DNA of 5,150 bases from contig JACMLD010000487.1 in assembly GCA_014379785.1 (NCBI GenBank), positions 1 to 5,150 of the forward strand, read 5' to 3'. Every line of letters starts with the position of its first letter. Position 1 is the first letter of the stretch. Position numbers and translations under genes: made by a program. Shown here piece by piece: positions 1 through 5,150 of this stretch. The DNA comes from Chitinophagaceae bacterium. GTDB taxonomy: Bacteria > Bacteroidota > Bacteroidia > Chitinophagales > Chitinophagaceae. The notes under the pieces were generated by a model. That model did no database searches. It was not told the DNA's origin and was given only the letters and a program-made list of their open reading frames with translations.

Positions 1-51
1 AAGTGAAATAATCTGAGCAGGATCCGCGCAAATAATGTCAGAATAATTATA

Positions 52-77
52 TTTTTTGTTGTTCGAACGACACAAAA
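52..77. promoter_or_regulatory. AT-rich imperfect palindrome upstream of the gene
   Basis: The two halves are inverted copies around a perfect 8-bp core, GTTCGAAC (61 to 68). Pairing extends outward through a T-rich left arm and an A-rich right arm, with only two non-Watson-Crick positions: 60/69 (T-G) and 56/73 (T-C). The symmetry would suit a dimeric regulator's operator, or the terminator of a gene lying left of the window. The A-run follows the stem on the + strand, so as a terminator it would work better for leftward transcription. It ends about 70 bp before the likely start codon. The symmetry is seen directly; the function is inferred. Confidence 0.35.
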
Positions 78-145
78 AACCAGCATCTGTTATAGTTTCA
101 CTCCAAAAAGCTTAGATTAATACTTTGAATCCTTTTTCTTTCAAT

Positions 146-241
146 ATGATGCATTCGTGTATACCACATCGTTTCCCGATAAAATACGGCTTCCTGATTT
201 ATCTCCCGATCTTGACAGCCCTCTTTATGCTTTGCGGCTGC
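146..241 (+). other. Lipoprotein signal peptide with lipobox Cys32
   Basis: A short basic n-region (H, R and K between residues 3 and 13) leads into a hydrophobic core of about 15 residues and then L-C-G-C, with the modified cysteine at residue 32 (codon 239-241). The lipobox has Leu at -3 and Gly at -1; Cys at -2 is unusual but tolerated in type II signals. After the cysteine comes Ser, then an acidic pair (Asp39-Asp40) just before the first domain. This predicts export through Sec, lipidation and anchoring in the envelope. Whether it stays periplasmic or is flipped to the surface cannot be read with certainty. Confidence 0.8.
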
Positions 242-3200
242 TCCCATTCACCCAGCAGAGATGACGCGTTTTTTAATGGCAAAGACCTCAGCGGCTGGAC
301 AGCCGGGTCCCCGGAACAGCAAAAAAAATACTGGTCGGTGGAAGACTCTGCGATCGTGGGTAGGGCTACTGATGAAATGCCACGGAATCAGTTCATCTGG
401 TCGTCGGTGAAGGTGAAGGATTTCTACCTGAGCATAGATGTGAAACTGGAATCGGCTGACCGAAACGCCGGTATTCAGTTCCGTTCAAAAAAAATGGATG
501 ACTATGGTCAGGCCATGGGCTATCAGGCCGATATCGGGATGAATTACGGCATAAATATATGGGGAACGCTCTATGAAGAAGATGCCCGTGGTTTGCTGCA
601 TACCTCCGATCCGAAACGAACCGTTGTAAAAGATGGCCAGTGGAACAAATATGAAATCCTGGCATCGGGCGACCGGATCTGGATAGCCGTAAACGGCGAT
701 GTCGTTTCTGCTACGCGAGACAAGGCCGGCACGGCAGAAGGATATATCGCTTTGCAGATCCATTCCGGCCCAGCGCAGACGGTGCGATACCGCATCAATG
801 CGCTGGTGCATCATCCTGTCGTTTCATTGGGGGGCAAGTCGGAAGCTGTTATGAATAGTATGCTGCACAAACCACTGGTGCCGGTACCCGGACAAAGATT
901 CATCGACCTGAAATCGGGTAATGTAGTGGCGTTTACAGGCGGCACCAATATTGCCAATATGCAGAACGATGGTTATCTCGAAACATTACTCACTGCCTAT
1001 TTCGATAAATCCAACGTCAAATACAGGAACCTGGGATGGGAGGGCGACCAGGTGACCGAACAGTACAGGGATGTAGGTTTCGGTGACTGGCTCACCAATC
1101 TCGATAGCCTTCAGAATGATGTGGTGTTTGTGCAATTTGGTCAAATGGAAGCTTTACAAGGGGAGAAAGAATTACCTGCGTTTATCGACGCCTATAAAAA
1201 ACTACTGGATACCCTCAGGAACAAAGGAAAACAGGTCGTTATTCTCTCACCCATTGCCTACGATCCTGCTATGTTGAAAGTCAATGATCAGCCTTTATGG
1301 AATAACCCGCTGGAGAAAACGGCGATGCAACAATATATGAATGCTATCCAGCTGATGGCGCAAACGGAGGGTTATGCATTTGTGGATCTTTACTGGACTT
1401 TAATGGACAGCCGAAACCAGGTAACCTATGATGGCATCCATTTGATCCAAGACCGGCAGAAACTGGCGGCGGAGGTTACCATGAAAAGCCTTGGCATCGG
1501 GAAACCCTATACACCCGAACTGGAACCATTAAGGGATCAGATCAATAAGAAGAATAAAATATGGTTTGGATACTGGCGGCCCGGTAACTGGGCCTTTCTG
1601 AATGGAGACCGTACAGAACAGGCATTCAGCCGACATTGGAAAGACGGGAGTAACCGAATATTTCCTGCAGAGATGAAAGTGTTCGGACCCATCCTTGAAG
1701 ATGCAGAAAAAAAGATCGGCCTGCTGCAAGAAGATCTGGGCAGTGGTAAAACAAGTTCAAATACAACAACAGCTGTTACAAAAAATACCTCAGCTCCGGT
1801 CATTGTAGAAAACAAATCAGGTGTAGAAGATCCTTCCGTTGCTGAAGAGCTAGCATCTTTCCGACTCGATAAAAATTATAAGATTGAATTGTTTGCTTCG
1901 GAAGCACTCGGCATCGCCGAGCCCTGCGCCATGCGCTGGGATGAAAAAGGCAGACTGTGGGTGCTCTGTATTCCTGCCTATCCGCAGCCGGTACCCGGAC
2001 AATCGACCAATGATAAACTCATTGTGCTGGAAGATGTAGATAAGGACGGAAAGGCAGATAAATCAACCGTGTTTGCCGACAGCCTTAATATACCGCTCGG
2101 TTTTGAACTAGGACATAACGGCGTTTATCTGGGCGAACAGACCAGGCTTCTTTTCTTAAAAGATACCAGCAACGACCTCAAAGCTGATTTGCGGAAAACA
2201 TTATTATCCGGTTTTGGCACACACGATTCGCATCAAACCATCAACTCCTTTACCTGGAGCCCGGGTGGCGATCTGTTTTTCAGCCAGGGGCTGAGCATAC
2301 ACAGTTATGTAGAAACACCCTGGGGAGTGAAAAGCGCGCATCGGGGTGGGCTCTGGCGTTATCGTCCTTCTACACAGCAGTTGGATAACATACTCGATGA
2401 ATCGACTGCCAGCGATAATCCCTGGGGTATGACATTCGGTGATTGGGGCGAATGGTTTACCAAATCGAACGATACCGGAGTATACTTTAGTTCAGCGGCC
2501 ATGATCCTGACCAGTCATAAAGCATTGGTTCCTGAGATCGGTGCAACAAGAATCAAATCGGGGAGTGTTGAAATACCCCGCTCCAATCATTTGCCGGCAG
2601 ATATAAGAGAAGATTTTCTGATTGCAGGATATTACAACAATAAAGTTGAGCGGATGAAGATCAGTGAGTCAGGTGCAGGATATACCGCTAAGTTGGTAGA
2701 ACCCTTGCTGTCTTCGGTAAGTAAAAATTTCAGGCCCGTCGATATTAAAACAGGACCCGATGGCGCTATCTATGTGCTCGACTGGTACAATCCCATCATC
2801 GGACATTATCAGGCTTCACTGAGAGATCCGCAGAGGGATAAAACGCATGGAAGGGTATGGAAGATCACTGCCCTTGGCAGGCCATTATCAAAGCCACCCG
2901 TACTGGACGGTCAGTCCATTCCCAATCTCCTTAACGAATTGAAGTCGGATGATTATTGGGTGCGCTATCAGTCGCGACGTTTGCTTGCTTCGAAACCCGC
3001 TGCAGCTGTTTTACCCGCAGTTGCGGAATGGATAAAATCACTTAGCACTTCAGGCGCAGCTTATGAGCATCATCTGATGGAAGCATTAGCCGTGTATGAA
3101 ACTTTTGAAACCGTCGATGAGCCTTTGCTCCGGAAGTTATTAAAAGCCAGGGAACCCCGCGCAAGAGCCTATGCTGCACAAGTAACCGGCAGATGGTCAG

Positions 3201-4699
3201 ACAGGCTGCCCGCGCCGCTGGAATTGATCAAACCATTACTGCAAGATAAACATCCAAGGGTTCGGTTGATGGCATTGGTTAGCATTAGTCAGGTGTATCA
3301 GCCCGAAGCCATGGGGCTGGCGGCAGGGATCATTAAATACCCGATGGATAAATTCATCCGGCATGCTTTCGACAAAACAGTATTTGCTTTGAAAGACTCA
3401 TGGGAACCTGCTTTCAGAAAGAATGAAACCCGCTTCGCAAACAATAACGAGTTAGGAGCAGTCATCAGCATCCTGACACCGGAATGGTATACCGCAAAAA
3501 TGTATCGGAATTTATTGAGCGTAGCAGAGTACCCGGCCGATGTAAAGAGCAAATTGTTGTCCGCCTTGTGTAAAGTGGGAGAGCCCGCGGATATTGAGTA
3601 CTTACTTAGTTTGCCATTTACACAAAAGAACGCGCCCTTACTGGAAGAGATCGGGAAGGGCAAGGCCCCGGTGCTGACAGAAAATGCAATTCGTTCTATT
3701 GGAAATACGGTTGCAAACGAGGGATCGGAGGCAATCCTTATTGCTGCATTCAAACTGATCAAATCCTGGAATATTGGGTCGCTATCTCCATTGGTCAGCA
3801 AACGCGTTCTGGCTCCCAGGCAGTCAGATCAAGTCATTGCACAAGGCATCAGTGCCCTCGTTGCTGTAAAAGCGCAGGACGCTCTCGCGATCCTGGATAA
3901 ATTCTCCGCTGAAACACGCTCGAAAACCGTGCGGCTGGCCTGCGTATTCGGCTATGCGAAAATAGATGTGGCAAGGGGTGCCATTGAAACCGTAAAGGAA
4001 ATGAAAAGAGGTTCCGGAGACGTGAATGAGATGCGTGAAACCGTGATTGCCATGATCTACGAGCCCGGCGGCATAGCAGCACTGACTGCAGAGGTAAAAA
4101 AGCAGGGACTGTCACCCAATCTTGCATCAGCAGCATTAGTCGCATTGGACCAGCGACATGTAAATGACGCAGCCCTGTTGGCTACCATTCAAACATTTGA
4201 ATCCACCACCGCCAGTACCATTCCGAAAGAATATAACGAGAAGTATATAACCAAGTTGGTATCGCTGGTAAAAAGCAGTGGGAACGCCTCCGAGGGCGAG
4301 AAAGTTTATAGGAATAAGCTCACCTGTAATGCTTGTCACATTCTGAACGACAAGGGAGGAAATATCGGACCGAATCTTGCAGCTATTGGTAGCGGGTTGT
4401 CGGTATCGGACATCATCACGGAAGTATTATGGCCAAATAAAAATATCAAAGAAGGCTATTACAGCGTTCGGCTTGATTTGAAGAATGGTGAAGCGAAGCA
4501 GGGCATTAAAGTGATGGAGAATGCAGCTTACATTTCCATCAAGACTACTCCTTCTACAGCGCCGGTTGCTTTCAATAAAACAGAAGTACTGAAAATTACG
4601 CCGGTTGGATCTGCCATGGCCGAGGGGTTGGCAAGTTCGATTAGCGAGGCGGAGTTGGCCAATGTGATCAAATATTTGCAGGAGCAGCGAAATAAATAA
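146..4699 (+). CDS. Multidomain lipoprotein: DUF1080, SGNH-like, propeller dehydrogenase, HEAT-like region and cytochrome c
   Basis: Predicted envelope lipoprotein of 1517 residues, numbered here from the ATG at 146. Modules in order: lipoprotein signal (1-32), DUF1080 / 3-keto-disaccharide hydrolase (about 42-223), SGNH-hydrolase-like (about 255-455), Ser/Thr-rich linker (about 530-560), Pirellula/Verrucomicrobium-type beta-propeller dehydrogenase (about 567-908), HEAT-like helices (about 928-1373), and a cytochrome c domain with CNACH at 1394-1398. Known for the families: DUF1080 proteins hydrolyse 3-keto-glycosides, and the propeller-HEAT-cytochrome arrangement is typical of putative sugar or alcohol dehydrogenases of planctomycetes, verrucomicrobia and Bacteroidota. 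Inferred: oxidation of a carbohydrate in the periplasm or at the cell surface, electrons leaving through the heme. Start choice: the frame opens at a TTG (125), but ATG codons at 146 and 149 give a more compact signal peptide; no Shine-Dalgarno sequence is visible, as is common in Bacteroidota. No frameshift or internal stop is present. The substrate is unknown, and no operon partner lies in the window. Confidence 0.93.
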   Translation: MMHSCIPHRFPIKYGFLIYLPILTALFMLCGCSHSPSRDDAFFNGKDLSGWTAGSPEQQKKYWSVEDSAIVGRATDEMPRNQFIWSSVKVKDFYLSIDVKLESADRNAGIQFRSKKMDDYGQAMGYQADIGMNYGINIWGTLYEEDARGLLHTSDPKRTVVKDGQWNKYEILASGDRIWIAVNGDVVSATRDKAGTAEGYIALQIHSGPAQTVRYRINALVHHPVVSLGGKSEAVMNSMLHKPLVPVPGQRFIDLKSGNVVAFTGGTNIANMQNDGYLETLLTAYFDKSNVKYRNLGWEGDQVTEQYRDVGFGDWLTNLDSLQNDVVFVQFGQMEALQGEKELPAFIDAYKKLLDTLRNKGKQVVILSPIAYDPAMLKVNDQPLWNNPLEKTAMQQYMNAIQLMAQTEGYAFVDLYWTLMDSRNQVTYDGIHLIQDRQKLAAEVTMKSLGIGKPYTPELEPLRDQINKKNKIWFGYWRPGNWAFLNGDRTEQAFSRHWKDGSNRIFPAEMKVFGPILEDAEKKIGLLQEDLGSGKTSSNTTTAVTKNTSAPVIVENKSGVEDPSVAEELASFRLDKNYKIELFASEALGIAEPCAMRWDEKGRLWVLCIPAYPQPVPGQSTNDKLIVLEDVDKDGKADKSTVFADSLNIPLGFELGHNGVYLGEQTRLLFLKDTSNDLKADLRKTLLSGFGTHDSHQTINSFTWSPGGDLFFSQGLSIHSYVETPWGVKSAHRGGLWRYRPSTQQLDNILDESTASDNPWGMTFGDWGEWFTKSNDTGVYFSSAAMILTSHKALVPEIGATRIKSGSVEIPRSNHLPADIREDFLIAGYYNNKVERMKISESGAGYTAKLVEPLLSSVSKNFRPVDIKTGPDGAIYVLDWYNPIIGHYQASLRDPQRDKTHGRVWKITALGRPLSKPPVLDGQSIPNLLNELKSDDYWVRYQSRRLLASKPAAAVLPAVAEWIKSLSTSGAAYEHHLMEALAVYETFETVDEPLLRKLLKAREPRARAYAAQVTGRWSDRLPAPLELIKPLLQDKHPRVRLMALVSISQVYQPEAMGLAAGIIKYPMDKFIRHAFDKTVFALKDSWEPAFRKNETRFANNNELGAVISILTPEWYTAKMYRNLLSVAEYPADVKSKLLSALCKVGEPADIEYLLSLPFTQKNAPLLEEIGKGKAPVLTENAIRSIGNTVANEGSEAILIAAFKLIKSWNIGSLSPLVSKRVLAPRQSDQVIAQGISALVAVKAQDALAILDKFSAETRSKTVRLACVFGYAKIDVARGAIETVKEMKRGSGDVNEMRETVIAMIYEPGGIAALTAEVKKQGLSPNLASAALVALDQRHVNDAALLATIQTFESTTASTIPKEYNEKYITKLVSLVKSSGNASEGEKVYRNKLTCNACHILNDKGGNIGPNLAAIGSGLSVSDIITEVLWPNKNIKEGYYSVRLDLKNGEAKQGIKVMENAAYISIKTTPSTAPVAFNKTEVLKITPVGSAMAEGLASSISEAELANVIKYLQEQRNK
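269..814 (+). other. DUF1080 / 3-keto-disaccharide hydrolase domain (PF06439-like)
   Basis: Residues about 42-223. Family hallmarks visible in order: FFNGKDLSGW (42-51) opening the domain, RNAGIQFR (106-113), WNKYEI (166-171) followed by a GDRIWIAVNG strand pair, and the closing GYIALQIHSGP (199-209). The fold is a concanavalin-like beta sandwich. Members of this family have been shown to cleave glycosides whose sugar has first been oxidised at C3. Position at the N-terminus directly after the lipid anchor is common when it is fused to a dehydrogenase. The assignment is strong; the actual substrate is not visible. Confidence 0.88.
908..1510 (+). other. SGNH/GDSL-hydrolase-like domain, probably catalytically impaired
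   Basis: Residues about 255-455. The four SGNH blocks can be followed: FTGGTN (263-268, block I), NLGWEGD (295-301, block II), FGQMEA (331-336, block III) and DGIHL (429-433, block V with Asp429 and His432). Block I has Thr267 where the nucleophilic Ser of GDS would sit, and block III has Met334 in place of the oxyanion Asn of the usual GxNE. A conserved tail, WFGYWRPGN (473-481), follows; it normally accompanies this domain in planctomycete-type proteins. The domain may bind carbohydrate or be structural rather than act as an esterase. Confidence 0.75.
1844..2869 (+). other. Beta-propeller membrane-bound dehydrogenase domain (TIGR02604-like)
   Basis: Residues about 567-908. Visible landmarks are the entry strand YKIELFASE, a calcium-loop-like DVDKDGKAD (630-638), GTHDSH (691-696) before a strand with WSPGGDLFFSQG, an NPWGMTFGDWGEW segment, and the family signature DWYNPIIGH (879-887) followed by RDPQRDKTHGRVWKI. 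The repeated strand-turn pattern fits a six-bladed propeller related to glucose/sorbosone dehydrogenases. In relatives this domain is coupled to a C-terminal cytochrome, as here. Cofactor use (PQQ, or none bound) cannot be decided from the sequence. Confidence 0.85.
2927..4264 (+). other. HEAT-like alpha-helical repeat region
   Basis: Residues about 928-1373 form a long run of amphipathic helix pairs. The clearest HEAT-like units are LLNELKSDDYWVRYQSRRLL (from 928), LLKAREPRARAYAAQ (about 999-1013) and LLQDKHPRVRLMALVSI (from about 1031), each with the Asp/Pro turn and Arg expected between helices. Later units are more diverged. In this protein class the region links propeller and cytochrome and probably scaffolds electron transfer or a partner protein. 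The exact repeat count is not clear by eye. Confidence 0.7.
4280..4684 (+). other. C-terminal cytochrome c heme-binding domain (TIGR02603-like)
   Basis: Residues about 1379-1513. A GEKVY helix leads to the heme attachment motif CNACH (Cys1394, Cys1397, His1398; codons 4325-4339), then GGNIGPNLAAIG and a WPNKNIKEGY segment characteristic of the Pirellula/Verrucomicrobium heme domain. Met1491 in SAMAEGL is the likely second axial ligand; relatives usually have Pro directly after this Met, here it is Ala. A final helix (EAELANVIKYLQEQ) closes the domain. Role by family: single covalent heme that accepts electrons from the propeller module. Confidence 0.9.
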
Positions 4700-4721
4700 G
4701 TATCTCTCTGAAACTTTTGGA

Positions 4722-4741
4722 CTGCTGTGAATTCCCAGCAG
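4722..4741. terminator. Imperfect palindrome 22 bp after the stop codon, possible weak terminator
   Basis: CTGCTG (4722-4727) is the inverse of CAGCAG (4736-4741). The six bases between form GAATTC, itself a palindrome, with a single T/C mismatch on either side, so the whole 20 bp is nearly symmetric. The position just after the gene suggests a transcription end. However, no T-tract follows directly; the nearest (around 4779-4784) is about 38 bp further on. Terminator is therefore a weak call, and a protein-binding site is possible. Confidence 0.3.
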
Positions 4742-4824
4742 GGAGTACAACTTACTGGTGTATTATAAGACAGTTTGCTTTTTTGTCCATTTGAGTGATT
4801 CTTTGGCCAGCATTTTTGTTTCAG

Positions 4825-4842
4825 GGCACGGCATCACGTGCC
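4825..4842. repeat. Perfect 6-bp hairpin with 6-nt loop
   Basis: GGCACG (4825-4830) pairs with CGTGCC (4837-4842) around the loop GCATCA; a G-T pair at 4824/4843 can extend it. It overlaps the left arm of the 7-bp long-range inverted repeat, so the two pairings exclude each other. No T-run follows on either strand in a position that would make it a standard terminator. Confidence 0.5.
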
Positions 4843-5147
4843 TGGTCTCAAGGCTTTACTTCCGGGATGCCTCTGCCCTTACAAAAAAGCAGCCCTACAA
4901 TCCTCACTGGGTTCCATTTCGTTCCACTACGTCCTGCATTCACTTCAGTAGCATACAGGCCACCCGCTGCCTTCTGTTGTTGTGCTCGCCTTGCGGCCTG
5001 CCCCGGCTGCGGGTTTGTCATGGTTTTTGTGCCTACCCACATGGGCTGAACAAAACAATAACACACGCCAAACCCTGGCGTCTCACTGTTGCTGTCTATC
5101 ACCCCCGCTAAGGCGGTGGATTCCTTATACAGCACCGTGGCAGGCAC
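4838..5147. repeat. 310-bp stretch bounded by a 7-bp inverted repeat
   Basis: GTGCCTG at 4838-4844 is the exact inverse of CAGGCAC at 5141-5147. Similarity does not extend cleanly inward or outward. The enclosed DNA contains the GC-rich hairpins listed for the tail. The ends could be the closing stem of a structured RNA (more likely read from the - strand) or short terminal inverted repeats of a small non-autonomous element. A 7-bp match within 310 bp can arise by chance, and no flanking target-site duplication can be assessed because the window ends three bases later. Confidence 0.25.
5065..5081. repeat. Perfect 6-bp hairpin with 5-nt loop
   Basis: ACGCCA (5065-5070) and TGGCGT (5076-5081) are exact inverses around AACCC. 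It lies in the middle of the gene-free tail, near a second short hairpin at 5105-5116 (CCGC, loop TAAG, GCGG). Together they support folded RNA, but no function can be assigned. Confidence 0.5.
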
Positions 5148-5150
5148 TCG

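Larger units (their letters stand above)
4700..5150. other. 451-bp gene-free tail with several hairpins
   Basis: No convincing coding region is present. The open frames on both strands overlap one another, carry odd Cys/Pro/Arg-rich compositions and show no recognisable domain. No tRNA, rRNA or known riboswitch core was recognised. From about 4825 onward the DNA becomes denser in GC-rich inverted repeats: 4825-4842, 4988-4997 (on the - strand a 3-bp stem capped by a GCAA tetraloop), 5065-5081 and 5105-5116. This looks more like a structured RNA or a repeat element than a decayed gene, but the identity is unknown. Confidence 0.5.

Noticed and set aside
1..60. End of an upstream gene
   Set aside because: Stop codons occur early in all + strand frames and no recognisable C-terminal peptide remains, so nothing can be assigned.
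96..127. Possible Bacteroidota-type promoter (TTTC near 96-99 and ATACTTTG at 120-127)
   Set aside because: The spacing is about right for the -33/-7 pair, but both elements deviate from TTTG and TAnnTTTG, so in AT-rich DNA the match is not convincing.
2033..2059. Functional EF-hand at DVDKDGKAD
   Set aside because: The loop resembles a calcium site but lacks the flanking helices. Similar Asp-rich loops are usual in this propeller family, so it is treated as part of the domain rather than a separate feature.
3298..3801. A 167-codon - strand frame inside the large gene
   Set aside because: It is antisense to the HEAT-like region of a well-supported gene, has no recognisable domain, and is best explained as a by-product of the + strand codon pattern.
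4758..5111. Open frames on the + strand in the tail (117 and 84 codons)
   Set aside because: They overlap each other in different frames, are rich in Cys, His and Ser without any motif, and lack ribosome-binding or codon-use support.
4848..5147. A 99-codon open frame on the - strand in the gene-free tail
   Set aside because: It overlaps two + strand frames of similar length, has no recognisable domain or start signal, and covers the hairpin-rich stretch. Its composition looks like translated structured DNA rather than a protein.
4820..5150. 5' part of a group II intron or other ribozyme on the - strand
   Set aside because: The hairpin density suggested it, but no domain V, no GTGYG-type 5' end and no reverse transcriptase are visible. 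An intron running on the - strand would have to continue into the lipoprotein gene.

Overview
The window is almost entirely one very large protein-coding gene on the + strand (146 to 4699). A 145-bp leader precedes it and a 451-bp gene-free tail follows it. The gene-free DNA, the absence of a purine-rich ribosome binding site, the moderate GC content and the protein type point to an environmental member of the Bacteroidota, possibly Chitinophagaceae. Planctomycetota and Verrucomicrobiota share these protein families, but their genes are usually more GC-rich. This taxonomic call is inference from family knowledge, not from a marker gene.

The gene encodes a predicted lipoprotein of about 1517 residues with five modules in order. 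They are a DUF1080 / 3-keto-disaccharide hydrolase domain, an SGNH/GDSL-hydrolase-like domain with an eroded active site, a beta-propeller 'membrane-bound dehydrogenase' domain of the Pirellula/Verrucomicrobium type, a long HEAT-like helical region, and a C-terminal single-heme cytochrome c domain (CNACH). Read together, the protein looks like an envelope-anchored carbohydrate-oxidising enzyme. The propeller would oxidise a sugar or glycoside, the cytochrome would take the electrons, and the DUF1080 module would cleave the 3-keto product. That division of labour is a hypothesis built from the domain families; no neighbouring gene in the window tests it.

The leader (1 to 145) holds an AT-rich imperfect palindrome centred on GTTCGAAC and no convincing promoter. 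The tail (4700 to 5150) holds an imperfect palindrome 22 bp after the stop codon. Beyond it lies a GC-rich, hairpin-rich stretch of about 310 bp bounded by a 7-bp inverted repeat. I recognise no protein, tRNA, rRNA or known ncRNA in it. It may be a structured RNA, a repeat or the edge of a mobile element, and it is the least explained part of the window.
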